Shown: positions 51,692 through 60,961, counted from the first letter of the stretch. The stretch is 64,000 bases of DNA from Gilliamella sp. ESL0443 (GCF_019469165.1 NZ_CP048263.1:1240001-1304000); one strand, 5' to 3'. Translations and numbers: made by a program. Notes: generated by a model not told the origin, from the sequence alone.

Positions 51692-52996
51692 CTAAGGATG
51701 GGAGCAAAGTCCGAGGCTGCTGTTGTAGATGTAGTTCGTAGACACGATACCTTCGTTTGTGTTCACGACAAACTGGTCAATACGATTCGGGTCACTAGTC
51801 CAGTGCCACTGGTAGTAGAAGCCCAAACCTGAATAATCATCCATTTTGCCCCACTCCGCAACAAAGCCAGAACCTATATGACGCATATAATAATTAACTG
51901 GCGAGGAAGGGGTGGCGCCTAAATTATGATAATTTGAATTTGTTAAATCCCTTACGCTAGGTAGACGATAACCAAGACTATTACACCAAGATAATGTATT
52001 AGGATAAGTGTCATACTTAGAACCTCGGTTGACGAACCACTGCTTCAAAGTAAAACCATATTTGACGACTGGAGTACCATTACTATCACGACCGACCAAC
52101 TCGAAAGTCTGAGGCAAAGATGGAGTGGAAACACGACTAGGACTGGATGAATTAATCTGGGATTGAGTAGCGTAAGGACCAGTTAAAGTAACACGAACGC
52201 TTGTAGCAGTAGGATTAGACATTGTGACTGTGATACCACCCAGAGAAACAGGAGACCAAGACAATGGCTGACTAACACCACTAATATCTAAATCAAAGTA
52301 CAATCCATTAGCGCCAGTTGTAGGAAAGTTTCTACCGTAAGAGGATGGGCCAGTTGACTGAGGGATAAAACCATTACGAGGGTTCCACATTGAAGCTGGG
52401 CCAGCATAATTATCTGTACCTTCTGTCAAATTAGGTCTGGCAAAACAAACTACAGGCGCAGCCTTAGGATTGACGTAATAAGTCTCACTACGGGCACTGA
52501 AAGTACTACGATTAGGAAATCCGTAACGAGTAGATAATGTACCGTTAGTACTGGATAACTTAACTTTATAAGGTGCGTTACAAGTTGTTAACACGGAATT
52601 ACGTGATACTGATTGACCTCTTTTATCGACGATAGATAAACTTAAAGAGCCTGTAGCAGTAACGCCAGAATCACCATCATCATCTCCCCAATAATTATTA
52701 GGAGGACCGATAAGAGAACTCAAAGCGACTGAATTAGTATTAGTAGGAACGAACATACTTATATCAGCAAAACTCTGACTTGTGGCAGGTAACACAATAG
52801 GTGTTGTTGATGATGAGGGATTGGATGATGGCGTATATTGCGTACCATCAGATAGTGTAATCCCAAGCAGACCGTTAGTATCAACAACACGAGTACGACC
52901 ACCATCGAAAGTCAGATAAGGTGCACTACCCTGTATCGCATTCCTAGTTGTCTGTGATGTCAATGCATGACTGGAAAAAGGAAGGAAAATAACCAC
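51692..52996 (-). CDS. Adhesin-like secreted protein A (putatively phase-variable)
   Basis: 434 residues from GTG 52996, but this is unlikely to be the true start: it gives a signal peptide with no basic region. The frame stays open for 74 more codons upstream without ATG, GTG or TTG, and these encode repeated Arg-Ser-Phe units followed by SQLSRQIVFFVVIFLPFSSHA, a complete signal peptide. The mature part (LTSQTTRNAIQGSAPYLTFDGGR...) contains four conserved Cys (CNAPYK, VVCFARP, LSWCNSLGYRLP, GLCSHP) and an MRHIGSGF.AEWG motif. It is a paralogue of B and C; the central variable region differs most. It resembles Gram-negative invasin-type adhesion domains by eye only. Confidence 0.75.
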   Translation of the reverse strand: MVIFLPFSSHALTSQTTRNAIQGSAPYLTFDGGRTRVVDTNGLLGITLSDGTQYTPSSNPSSSTTPIVLPATSQSFADISMFVPTNTNSVALSSLIGPPNNYWGDDDGDSGVTATGSLSLSIVDKRGQSVSRNSVLTTCNAPYKVKLSSTNGTLSTRYGFPNRSTFSARSETYYVNPKAAPVVCFARPNLTEGTDNYAGPASMWNPRNGFIPQSTGPSSYGRNFPTTGANGLYFDLDISGVSQPLSWSPVSLGGITVTMSNPTATSVRVTLTGPYATQSQINSSSPSRVSTPSLPQTFELVGRDSNGTPVVKYGFTLKQWFVNRGSKYDTYPNTLSWCNSLGYRLPSVRDLTNSNYHNLGATPSSPVNYYMRHIGSGFVAEWGKMDDYSGLGFYYQWHWTSDPNRIDQFVVNTNEGIVSTNYIYNSSLGLCSHP

Positions 52997-53030
52997 GAAA
53001 AAAACAATCTGCCGGGATAATTGGGAAAAG

Positions 53031-53100
53031 GATCGAAAACAGGATCCGAAAAAGGATCTGTAAAACGATCGAGAAAAGGATCGCGCGAAAATTCGCAGAA
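53031..53100 (-). repeat. Degenerate 12-bp tandem repeat encoding RSFx units (adhesin A)
   Basis: Five units of about 12 bases around CGATCCTTTTC on the coding strand, each four codons (Arg-Ser-Phe-x or variants). Adhesin C has three units and B has two. Each unit contains a GATC site. Confidence 0.75.
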
Positions 53101-53190
53101 TTTCACTTGATTGAGTAGAAAAATAAGCTTCTGTGAAAAATTTAAACTGGGTGCTGGAGTTAGACGAATTTAAAAGATAGGTTTGGCAGG

Positions 53191-53214
53191 TTGGCTGTTG
53201 GCTGTTGGCTGTTG
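53191..53214 (-). repeat. Heptanucleotide tandem repeat upstream of adhesin A
   Basis: Three full copies of TTGGCTG plus TTG (+ strand), between an ATG at 53229 and the adhesin reading frame. Seven is not a multiple of three, so each unit gained or lost shifts the frame. Confidence 0.9.
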
Positions 53215-53217
53215 AAA

Positions 53218-53247
53218 ATTATAATGCATTTTAGACTATCCTGTCAA
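53218..53247 (-). promoter_or_regulatory. Proximal sigma70-like promoter P2 of adhesin A
   Basis: TTGACA (53247-53242), 18-bp spacer, TATAAT (53223-53218). Both hexamers are perfect and conserved in B and C. The spacer contains the candidate start ATG at 53229, preceded by AGGA. Confidence 0.65.
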
Positions 53248-53290
53248 GTAATTTTTTGATTAATTTACAATTTTATACGTTTCTATCAAA

Positions 53291-53310
53291 TTTTAGCCTC
53301 ATAGCTAAAA
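53291..53310 (-). other. Conserved leader hairpin (adhesin A)
   Basis: TTTTAGC-6 nt-GCTAAAA between promoters P1 and P2. The stem is kept in B and C while the loop varies. Confidence 0.5.
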
Positions 53311-53320
53311 CCGTGTAAAA

Positions 53321-53349
53321 AGTATAGTGACTGGAAAAACACGATGCAA
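53321..53349 (-). promoter_or_regulatory. Distal sigma70-like promoter P1 of adhesin A
   Basis: TTGCAT (53349-53344), 17-bp spacer, TATACT (53326-53321), conserved at the same place in B and C. GATC sites lie about 45 bp further upstream. Confidence 0.6.
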
Positions 53350-53552
53350 CACTTTTTTTCGCTCATTTACGTTAACTTTTGTAAATAGGATCTAAAAAGG
53401 ATCTAGATGATAATTGATTAAGCGCTGTTTTAATTAAAGGTTGTCATCATTACAAATCTTTAGAATCACAGCTATTGATCCTAAAAAAATTATTTTAGTA
53501 TTTAAAATAGTGGTTATGATCATTTAAAAGTTTTAAGTGAAATTTAAAACCT

Positions 53553-53579
53553 CAAAAACCCCGTTCCTCAACTTTTTTT
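53553..53579 (+). repeat. Dispersed repeat, copy 6
   Basis: CAAAAACCCC, GT, TCCTCAAC, seven T. It is the 5' boundary of cassette A and sits 14 bp after the thiQ stop. Homology between the upstream regions of A and B runs right up to it. Confidence 0.9.
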
Positions 53580-53593
53580 ACTGAGGACACTAA

Positions 53594-54295
53594 TTATGAA
53601 TAATAACTTATCCCTAACAATTTAGCTATCTCTTGATTTTCAGCTAGCTGTTTTGGTTCTGCATTAAAAATGACGTTTCCATTTTCAATAACCACACAGC
53701 GGGAAAAATGGCTAAGTGACTCATCCAGATAATGCGATACCATCATTAAGGTCAGATTAAATTCACTACAAACCTGATTAACCAATGCCAACATTTCAAA
53801 GCGCAGAGCTTGGTCAAGAGCAGAAAATGGCTCATCTAATAATAGTATAGGACGATGTTGTATAAGACAGCGAGCCAAAGCCACGCGTTGCCGTTGACCA
53901 CCCGATAGCTGTTCGGGATAGCGATGGTTAAAGCCTTCCAGCCCGACACGAACCAGAATATCATTAATAGTCGTTTGTTCAGCTCGACTCAGTTTTAATG
54001 TCGGCTTGATGCCTAAAGCAATATTTTGTTCAACCGTTAGATGGCTAAATAAGTTATTTTGTTGAAATAGCATCGAGACAGGGCGTTTACCGGGTAACGT
54101 TGTTGTGACATTTTGGTTATTTAAGATGATTTGTCCTGATTTAGGAAAGATGAACCCCGCAATCAAGCTAAGTAATGTACTTTTGCCCGCACCACTTGGA
54201 CCGACAATAACAACCCGCTCTTTAGCAGCAATATTTAGCGTAAAGTGCATGTTGAAGTTGTCATATTGATATTCAATTTTTTGAAGTTCGATCAT
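53594..54295 (-). CDS. thiQ: Thiamine ABC transporter ATP-binding protein ThiQ
   Basis: 233-residue ABC ATPase with Walker A GPSGAGKST (about 33-41), signature LSGGQRQRVALARCL, Walker B PILLLDEPF and the His switch VSHYLDE. It powers import of thiamine and its phosphates. It overlaps thiP by 23 bp and ends the thiBPQ operon. Confidence 0.95.
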   Translation of the reverse strand: MIELQKIEYQYDNFNMHFTLNIAAKERVVIVGPSGAGKSTLLSLIAGFIFPKSGQIILNNQNVTTTLPGKRPVSMLFQQNNLFSHLTVEQNIALGIKPTLKLSRAEQTTINDILVRVGLEGFNHRYPEQLSGGQRQRVALARCLIQHRPILLLDEPFSALDQALRFEMLALVNQVCSEFNLTLMMVSHYLDESLSHFSRCVVIENGNVIFNAEPKQLAENQEIAKLLGISYYS

Positions 54296-55853
54296 AATCC
54301 ATCACAACCAATAAACTAAAAGATAAAAGTAATAATATCGCGGCTGTCACGATACTTTCTTGATAATGATAATGCGATATCTGTTGATATAAATAATAAG
54401 GTAACGTGGTCACCGACTGCCCGCCAAACAGAGCTATTACCCCAAAATCGCCCAATGACAATATGGCAGCAAGGGCAAAACTCATCAACATAAGGCTTTT
54501 TAACCCCTTAAAATCGACCAAATAAAAATGCGTTAATCCATTGATATTAAGGGTTTGGGTTAATTGCCAATAGCGTGCCGTAATATCATACATCGGCGTA
54601 GCTAAATTTTTAAGGATGAAAGGTAGCGCCATTAACCCATTACAAACCATAATTAATAAGCAGATAAAAACAGTGTGATGACTATAACCAAATAACAATA
54701 AAAACAATCCCGATGCTAATACCATGTTTGGTATGGCTAATATCAGTGAGGCAACCAGCATAAGCCGATTACTTAATTGACGTTGTTGGTTAATCAATAG
54801 TCGGCAATTGGTCCATAGCAAAAGTAACCCAAGTAACATCGCTATCATAGCGGAACCTATAGCAATAAGGATTGAATAGAGTAAGGCTTGTTGCAACATC
54901 GATGTGAGTAATGAGATTTGGAAAAAATAGAAACCTTGAAAAAGTATGGTAATCATCGGAGACAGGATAAATAATCCCCCTATTACGATAATGATCATGC
55001 TAATCATTTTTAGCCAATTGGTTATCGGTAATTGATAGTTGGAGTGACTAAATTTAACACTCAGCTTTCTATCATTTCTATTTATTTTCTGCATCAAGCT
55101 GATAAAAACAATACAGCAAACCAACTGCACGCAAGATAGTAATGCGGCTTGTAATAGATCAAAGTCTCGCACCGCTTGATAAATAGCCACTTCCAGCGTG
55201 GTATATTTTGGACCACCACCCAATGCAAGCACTATGGCAAAACTCGAAAAACAGAGCATAAAAATAAGTGCTGCCATAGGCAATATTTGTCTACGAAGTA
55301 ACGGCCATTCAAGTAATTTAAAATAGGTAAATGTTGAAAAATTAAGTTGTGCCGCTAGCTGTCTTTGTTCTATCGCAACACTGTTTAATGTTTTGTAAAA
55401 GAGCACACAAGCATAAGGAAAATTCAAAAAAACATGAGCCAACAAAATACCTTGCAAGCCATAAATAGGAAATGAAAATGGGATATGCAGTACTTGGCAA
55501 ATGTAAGCCAGTAAACCTTGTTGCCCATATACCGACAACAACCCTGTCACAACCACTAAAGCGGGTAAAATAAAGGTAATTGGCATTATTTTTATCAGTA
55601 ACTTTTTACCTTTAAAATCAATAAAGGAGAGCGCCTTAGCCATTAATATTGCTGATGCCAGCGAAAGTATTGTCGATAACAAAGCTTGATAAAAAGTGAT
55701 CCAAACAATATGAAGTACATAACTATCAAGATAAATCGTCAAATTTCCTGACTCTAAGGCAAATCGCCAAATAGCAATAAGTGCCGAGCTTAAAATAATG
55801 AGTATTAAGCTCGCTGCACTCATTCCGGGTAATAACGATTTAAATTTCAACAT
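54273..55853 (-). CDS. thiP: Thiamine ABC transporter permease ThiP
   Basis: 526 residues from the ATG at 55853, which follows the thiB stop; the longest frame (55937) would overlap thiB. It has about 12 membrane helices and two binding-protein-dependent transport domains, as in E. coli ThiP (536). Characteristic text includes FVVTG-like ALVVVTGLLSVYGQQG and ALGGGPKYTTLEVAIYQAV. The C-terminal half has LGDFGVIALFGGQSVTTLPYYLYQQI. Confidence 0.94.
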   Translation of the reverse strand: MLKFKSLLPGMSAASLILIILSSALIAIWRFALESGNLTIYLDSYVLHIVWITFYQALLSTILSLASAILMAKALSFIDFKGKKLLIKIMPITFILPALVVVTGLLSVYGQQGLLAYICQVLHIPFSFPIYGLQGILLAHVFLNFPYACVLFYKTLNSVAIEQRQLAAQLNFSTFTYFKLLEWPLLRRQILPMAALIFMLCFSSFAIVLALGGGPKYTTLEVAIYQAVRDFDLLQAALLSCVQLVCCIVFISLMQKINRNDRKLSVKFSHSNYQLPITNWLKMISMIIIVIGGLFILSPMITILFQGFYFFQISLLTSMLQQALLYSILIAIGSAMIAMLLGLLLLWTNCRLLINQQRQLSNRLMLVASLILAIPNMVLASGLFLLLFGYSHHTVFICLLIMVCNGLMALPFILKNLATPMYDITARYWQLTQTLNINGLTHFYLVDFKGLKSLMLMSFALAAILSLGDFGVIALFGGQSVTTLPYYLYQQISHYHYQESIVTAAILLLLSFSLLVVMDYDRTSKN

Positions 55854-55866
55854 TGGCGATACGGAT

Positions 55867-56865
55867 CTATTTACTAATTGCCGATTGCCATTCTCGAATC
55901 CAAGCCTTTTGATGTTTTTCAATCTCTGCTGGCTCAAATTCTAACGATTTATTGACCGAATTAATTTGCGCAAAGGCATTAGGTAGATCCGTTTTGATAA
56001 TCGGATACATCACATTTTTCTCAGCAAATTGGTGTTGGACTTCAGGTGTCAGCAAATAACGTAAAAATTGGCGCGCTAGGTCAATTTCTTGACTGTATTT
56101 AATAATTCCGGCTACTTCAACTTGACGATAGTGCCCTTCATCAAAAATAGCTGCTTCGTAGTGATGCTCGTTTTCATTAATGATATGTGCCACTGGCGAT
56201 GTACTGTAACTAAGTACAAAATCCGCTTCGCCTTTTAAAAACATACCATAAGCTTCGCTCCAACCTTTGGTGACTGTCACCGTGTTTTTAGCGATTTGTT
56301 GCCACGCTTCTGCTGCTTTATCACCATAAACTTTTTTTACCCAAAATAGTAAACCAAGTCCTGGTGTACTGGTTCTTGGATCTTGGTAGATGATTTTCCA
56401 ACCGGCTTTATTTTCAACCAGTTCATGTAAAGAATGAGGTGGATTTTTGACTTTGTTATTATTGTAGATAAAAGCAAAATAACCAAAATCATAAGGCATA
56501 AAACTATCATCCCACCAATTGGTGTTGAGATTGTCGGGTTTAGCGATTTGATGAGAAATAAGAATATTCGCTTGTTTGGCTTGCTCTAATAGGTTGTTAT
56601 CTAACCCTAAAATAACATCCGCATTCGTTTTATCGCCTTCAAGGCGAATACGATTTAAAACCGACACACCATCACCTAATGTCACAACCTCAAGTTGGCA
56701 ATTGCATTGGGCTTCAAACCCTTTTTTGATTGCCTCACCGGGTCCCCATTGTGACATAAATGAATTATAGCTATAAACCGTCAAAGTCGGCAGTTCTGCA
56801 TTGGCTAATGGGCTAAAAAGTGAAAATAAAAAAATAACAGGTAGTAAAAAGTTTTTACAAAACAT
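55867..56865 (-). CDS. thiB: Thiamine-binding periplasmic protein ThiB
   Basis: 332 residues from the ATG at 56865 with GGAGG 5 bp upstream; a longer frame from 56922 runs into the riboswitch. Signal peptide MFCKNFLLPVIFLFSLFSPLANA. The mature protein has TVYSYNSFMSQWGPG, GDGVSVLNRIRLEG, ADVILGLDNNLL and YFAFIYN, all typical of E. coli ThiB. First gene of thiBPQ, directly downstream of a TPP riboswitch. Confidence 0.95.
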   Translation of the reverse strand: MFCKNFLLPVIFLFSLFSPLANAELPTLTVYSYNSFMSQWGPGEAIKKGFEAQCNCQLEVVTLGDGVSVLNRIRLEGDKTNADVILGLDNNLLEQAKQANILISHQIAKPDNLNTNWWDDSFMPYDFGYFAFIYNNNKVKNPPHSLHELVENKAGWKIIYQDPRTSTPGLGLLFWVKKVYGDKAAEAWQQIAKNTVTVTKGWSEAYGMFLKGEADFVLSYSTSPVAHIINENEHHYEAAIFDEGHYRQVEVAGIIKYSQEIDLARQFLRYLLTPEVQHQFAEKNVMYPIIKTDLPNAFAQINSVNKSLEFEPAEIEKHQKAWIREWQSAISK

Positions 56866-56920
56866 TTTGCCTCCAAAGAAATAGGTAAAAGACAAAAGGT
56901 TTGAGCAGATATAATAACTC

Positions 56921-57007
56921 AAATCCCTCCGCTGGCATTATCCAGTTCAGGTTCGACGAGTTATGTCAGTCAATCTGACACTCTCAGCCCACTAGGGCAC
57001 CCCGTTG
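56921..57007 (-). ncRNA. TPP (thiamine pyrophosphate) riboswitch
   Basis: On the reverse strand the THI-box elements are in order: GGGGTGCCC, GGGCTGAGAGT, CGAACCTGAACTGG, ATAATGCCAGCGGAGGGA. Its 3' end is about 55 bp before the thiB ATG, so it should control thiBPQ by transcription termination or ribosome access. Confidence 0.95.
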
Positions 57008-57531
57008 AGAACGACATTAGTTTAGAGGGTGAAGGTATAATTGTAAATAGTTACCTTCAACGGTTGCCTGCAAACTTATCTACGATTTTAGAAGAGAGTA
57101 ACTGCGCTTGATCAAACTGATAGCTTTATAAAATTTCCGCTTAACCCTATTTGTAATCGGAAAATCGATTTCTTGCTTATTTAAGGGGGGAGTGAGTTTT
57201 GCATATTTATCCAAAAAGATATTTTCACCATTATTATCATACTATTTTGTCAATTGTGAATCTGAGTTGTTGCAGATGGTCTTGAGCAAACACCAACGTT
57301 GAAAAGAGCAGAAGGATATTTATAATCAGGCAGTTAAACAAATTTCGGCACCTGTTTTCTCTTTATTTTTTTATCTATTTTATAATTGAATTGATAGATT
57401 ACATCTAAATAAAAAAATTTTCGTTTATAAAAGAATCAGCTATTTACTTGTCCTTAACTAATCCCACAGTGACAATTTATCAATTTATCAGTATTATATT
57501 GGGCATTTTATTTTAATCGATTAGGTTCAGT
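57008..57531. other. Intergenic region between the TPP riboswitch and argS
   Basis: 524 bases that contain the divergent promoters; no gene, RNA or repeat is recognised. Confidence 0.5.
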
Positions 57532-59265
57532 GTGAATATTCAACAACTATTAACACAACGTGTTTCTCAAGCAATGATTATGGCGGGTGCTGATAAAAAC
57601 TGCGACGCTTTAATCAAGCAATCAGCTAAAGCCCAATTTGGTGACTACCAAGCAAATGGTATCATGTCTACCGCTAAAAAATTGGGAATGCCACCACGAG
57701 CATTAGCTGAAAAAGTTTTACAACATCTTGATATTGATGATATTGCCGATAAAATCGAGATCGCCGGTCCTGGTTTTATTAATATCTTTTTAAAAGATAG
57801 TTGGATTGCTGAACAAAACGAAGTCGCGCTAAATAGTGATAAACTGAATATTACTTTACCAGCCAAACCACAAACTATTGTGGTTGATTACTCTGCACCA
57901 AACGTAGCAAAAGAGATGCACGTCGGCCATTTACGCTCAACTATTATTGGTGATGCTAGTGTCCGAGTATTAAGCTTTCTTGGTCATAATGTTATCCGTG
58001 CCAACCATGTTGGTGATTGGGGAACCCAATTTGGGATGTTAATCGCCTACCTTGAAAAAATGGAAAACGAACATGCCAACGATATGGAACTTTCAGATTT
58101 AGAATCGTTCTATCGCGCAGCTAAAAAACATTACGACGAAGACGAAGCCTTTGCCGAAAAAGCCCGTAATTATGTCGTAAAACTTCAAGGTGGTGACCAA
58201 TATTGCCGTGAAATGTGGCGAAAACTGGTGGATATCACCATGACACAAAACATTGCCACATATAAACGCCTTAATGTCACCTTATCGGTTGAAGATACAA
58301 TGGGCGAAAGCATCTATAACAGTATGCTACCAGGCATTGTTGCCGATCTAAAACAGAAAAAATTAGCGGTTGAAAGTGACGGTGCCATCGTCGTATTTCT
58401 AGATGAATATAAAAATAAAGAAGGCGAACCAATGGGCGTTATTATCCAAAAACGTGATGGTGGCTATCTTTATGCAACAACCGACATTGCCTGTGTAAAA
58501 TATCGTTACGAAACACTTCATGCTGAACGTATTTTATATTATACCGATTCACGTCAACACCAACATCTAGAACAAGTTTGGGATATCGTGCATAAAGCGA
58601 AATATGTACCAGAATCCTTAAAACTTGAACACCACATGTTTGGTATGATGTTAGGTAAAGACGGCAAGCCGTTTAAAACTCGTTCAGGTGATACCGTAAA
58701 ATTAAACGACCTGCTTGACGAAGCTACAGAGCGAGCAGAAGCACTCATTAAAAGTAAAAATGCCGATCTTTCACCAACAGAACTTGCCAAAGTGATTGAT
58801 GCTGTGGCGATTGGCGCAGTGAAATATGCCGACCTATCCAAAAATCGTACCACCGATTATGTTTTTGATTGGGATAACATGTTGTCATTTGAAGGCAATA
58901 CTGCACCATATCTACAATATGCCTATACACGCATACTGTCGGTGTTTAGAAAATCAAATATCAACGAAGATAGCTTAACTGGTAATATCAATTTAGGCAC
59001 GGACAAAGAGCGAACATTAGCAATTCGATTAATTCAATTTGATGAAACCGTTTCAACCGTTGCTGCAGAAGGCACACCGCATGTGCTGTGCGCCTATTTG
59101 TATGATATCGCCACCCTATTCTCTAGCTTCTATGAGCACTGCCCAATTTTGGCAGCCGAAAATGAAGACTTAAAACATAGCCGTCTAAAACTGGCATCTT
59201 TAACAGCAAAAACCCTTAAAACCGGTTTAGATATGCTTGGTATTAAAACGGTTGAAAAAATGTAA
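57532..59265 (+). CDS. argS: Arginyl-tRNA synthetase
   Basis: 577-residue class Ia synthetase (E. coli 577). GTG start at 57532. The HIGH-type motif is [12 protein letters not shown] near 128, preceded by [17 protein letters not shown]. The anticodon domain near 460 contains [12 protein letters not shown], and the C-terminus is [12 protein letters not shown]. No canonical KMSK, as usual for ArgRS. A single gene. Confidence 0.97.
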   Translation: MNIQQLLTQRVSQAMIMAGADKNCDALIKQSAKAQFGDYQANGIMSTAKKLGMPPRALAEKVLQHLDIDDIADKIEIAGPGFINIFLKDSWIAEQNEVALNSDKLNITLPAKPQTIVVDYSAPNVAKEMHVGHLRSTIIGDASVRVLSFLGHNVIRANHVGDWGTQFGMLIAYLEKMENEHANDMELSDLESFYRAAKKHYDEDEAFAEKARNYVVKLQGGDQYCREMWRKLVDITMTQNIATYKRLNVTLSVEDTMGESIYNSMLPGIVADLKQKKLAVESDGAIVVFLDEYKNKEGEPMGVIIQKRDGGYLYATTDIACVKYRYETLHAERILYYTDSRQHQHLEQVWDIVHKAKYVPESLKLEHHMFGMMLGKDGKPFKTRSGDTVKLNDLLDEATERAEALIKSKNADLSPTELAKVIDAVAIGAVKYADLSKNRTTDYVFDWDNMLSFEGNTAPYLQYAYTRILSVFRKSNINEDSLTGNINLGTDKERTLAIRLIQFDETVSTVAAEGTPHVLCAYLYDIATLFSSFYEHCPILAAENEDLKHSRLKLASLTAKTLKTGLDMLGIKTVEKM

Positions 59266-59274
59266 CAAAACCAG

Positions 59275-59300
59275 CCACCGATATTGTTCAATATCGGTGG
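59275..59300 (+). terminator. Hairpin after argS
   Basis: CCACCGATATT-gttc-AATATCGGTGG, a perfect 11-bp stem 9 bp after the stop. There is no clear T-tail. Confidence 0.6.
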
Positions 59301-59374
59301 TATATCGCCACTTAAAAACATCTTAAAAATTTCAGCGTTTAAAATTGAGGGGAGTTTTATAAAACGAAATTTAT

Positions 59375-59400
59375 CCCCAAAAAATCCTCAACTTTTTGAT
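59375..59400 (+). repeat. Degenerate tenth copy of the dispersed repeat
   Basis: CCCCAAAAAA then TCCTCAACTTTTTGAT: the CCCC and variable pair are lost. It stands in the same position relative to copy 7 as copy 4 does to copy 5. Confidence 0.6.
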
Positions 59401-59480
59401 ATAAAAACACAACTAAACGCTACAGCTTAAAGCTGGATTATTCATATAAAACAATATTAAAAAGTAGGATTTAGAACCCC

Positions 59481-59507
59481 AAAAAACCCGCTCCTCAACT
59501 TTTTTTG
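59481..59507 (+). repeat. Dispersed repeat, copy 7
   Basis: CAAAAAACCC (one C fewer, one A more), GC, TCCTCAAC, seven T. It is the 3' boundary of cassette B. Confidence 0.88.
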
Positions 59508-59548
59508 TGATAAAACACCTCAAAAATAAACCCGCGGGTAATTCAAAC

Positions 59549-59586
59549 GTCGCTAAGCCACAAAATCGCTTTTATGGCTAAACGAC
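59549..59586 (-). terminator. Conserved hairpin in the 3' region of adhesin B
   Basis: GTCG...AGCCACAAAA-tcgc-TTTTATGGCT...CGAC, a long palindrome also present after adhesins A and C. Confidence 0.55.
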
Positions 59587-59674
59587 GTTGACTCGTAGCT
59601 TACTTTTAATCACCTAATACTATTTTTTATCAATCCCCCCCCCGCCCTAAGGATTAAGGACGAAGAAATAAAAA

Positions 59675-60961
59675 CTAAGGATAGGCACAAAGTCCGTCGC
59701 TGCCTAAGAGGCTCTGCCTCACCACATTACCACGCTGCGTACCCACGATAACCTGGTCACGACCAATGGAGTCACTAGTCCAGAAAAAAAGTTCGAAGGC
59801 GGTGCCAACGGTATTATAACCCCACTCAGTGAAAAAACCCGAACCTATATGACGCATAAAACTATTACCAAATGAGGAAGGAGTGGCACTAGGTACAACT
59901 AAATCTTTACGAACTGCATTGGTTAAATCCTTTACGCGAGGCATTCGATAACCGATACCATTACACCAAGATAAGGCAGGAGAATAATTGCCATTCCAAG
60001 AAACACGGTGGACGAACCACTGCTTCAAAGTAAAACCATATTTAACAACTGGATTACCTTGACCATCACGACCGACCAACTCGAAGGTCTGAGGCAAAGA
60101 AGGTTTGGAAATACGACTAGGATTGTCTGAATTAATCTGGAATCTAGTAGCGGAAGGACCAGTTAAAGTAACACGAACGCTTGTAGCTGTAGAATTAGTC
60201 ATTTTAACTGTGATACCACCCTGAGATATTGGAGGCCAAGACAACGCCTGACTACTGCCACTAATAAGTAAATCAAAATACAATCCATTAGCACCAGTAG
60301 TAGGAAAGTTTTGACCGTAAGAGGATGGCTCATTTGACTGAGTGAGAAAACCCTTAGTAGGGTCCCATATCAAAGCTGGGCCAGCATAACCACCTGAATT
60401 AGGTCTGGCAAAACAAACCATCGGTGTAACGTTAGGGTTGATGTAATAAGTTACACTACTTGCACTGAAATCACTACGATTGGGAACGCCATAACGTGTA
60501 GATAATGTGCCGTTAGTACTTGATAAGGTAAACTTATAAGGTGCCTTACAAATTGTTGGCACTGTACTACGTGATACAGATTGACCATATTTATCGACGA
60601 TAGATAAACTTAAAGAACCTGTAGCAGTAATGCCAGAATCACCATCTTCATCCCCCCAATAGTTATAAGGCGGACCGATAAGAGAACTTAAAGCGACTGA
60701 ATTAGTATTAGTAGGGACCAACATACGAATATCAGCAAAACTCTGACCTGCAACCGGTAAGACGATTGGGGTTATAGATGAAGAATTGGTAGAAGGCGTA
60801 TAATGTTTACCATCAGATAGTGTAATACCAAGCAGATCGTTAGTATTAACAATACGAGTACGACCACCGTCGAAAGTCAAATACGGCGCACTACCCTGTA
60901 TCGCATTCCTAGTTGTCTGTGAAGTTAATGCGTGCCCCGAAAAAGGAATAAAAAGAGCCAC
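59675..60961 (-). CDS. Adhesin-like secreted protein B (putatively phase-variable)
   Basis: 428 residues from GTG 60961. As in A and C the frame remains open upstream, here for 62 codons, without a usual start codon. It encodes RSFFRSFSQLSRQIVFFVAL then FIPFSGHA, a good signal peptide. The mature protein has the same four-Cys pattern (CKAPYKFTLS, MVCFARP, LSWCNGIGYRMP, GLCAYP) and MRHIGSGFFTEWG. N- and C-terminal parts are nearly the same as in A and C; the middle diverges, as in antigenically variable proteins. B is followed directly by cassette C, sharing boundary copy 8. Confidence 0.75.
   Translation of the reverse strand: MALFIPFSGHALTSQTTRNAIQGSAPYLTFDGGRTRIVNTNDLLGITLSDGKHYTPSTNSSSITPIVLPVAGQSFADIRMLVPTNTNSVALSSLIGPPYNYWGDEDGDSGITATGSLSLSIVDKYGQSVSRSTVPTICKAPYKFTLSSTNGTLSTRYGVPNRSDFSASSVTYYINPNVTPMVCFARPNSGGYAGPALIWDPTKGFLTQSNEPSSYGQNFPTTGANGLYFDLLISGSSQALSWPPISQGGITVKMTNSTATSVRVTLTGPSATRFQINSDNPSRISKPSLPQTFELVGRDGQGNPVVKYGFTLKQWFVHRVSWNGNYSPALSWCNGIGYRMPRVKDLTNAVRKDLVVPSATPSSFGNSFMRHIGSGFFTEWGYNTVGTAFELFFWTSDSIGRDQVIVGTQRGNVVRQSLLGSDGLCAYP

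Noticed and set aside
52978-53113. Alternative GTG frame with DPF repeats in the leader of adhesins A and B
   Set aside because: The GTG is absent in C and the frame ends without joining the adhesin; the RSFx frame leads into the signal peptide and is kept in all three.
53173-53229. The 19-codon frame from ATG 53229 (and its counterparts at 61158 and 63219) as independent small genes
   Set aside because: They consist largely of translated heptamer repeats and end at once when the repeat ends; they are better explained as the OFF-frame start of the adhesin genes.
59341-59360. TTGAGGGGAGTTTTA as an inverted copy of the dispersed repeat
   Set aside because: It retains only fragments of the core and lacks the A and T tracts in order; it may be chance.
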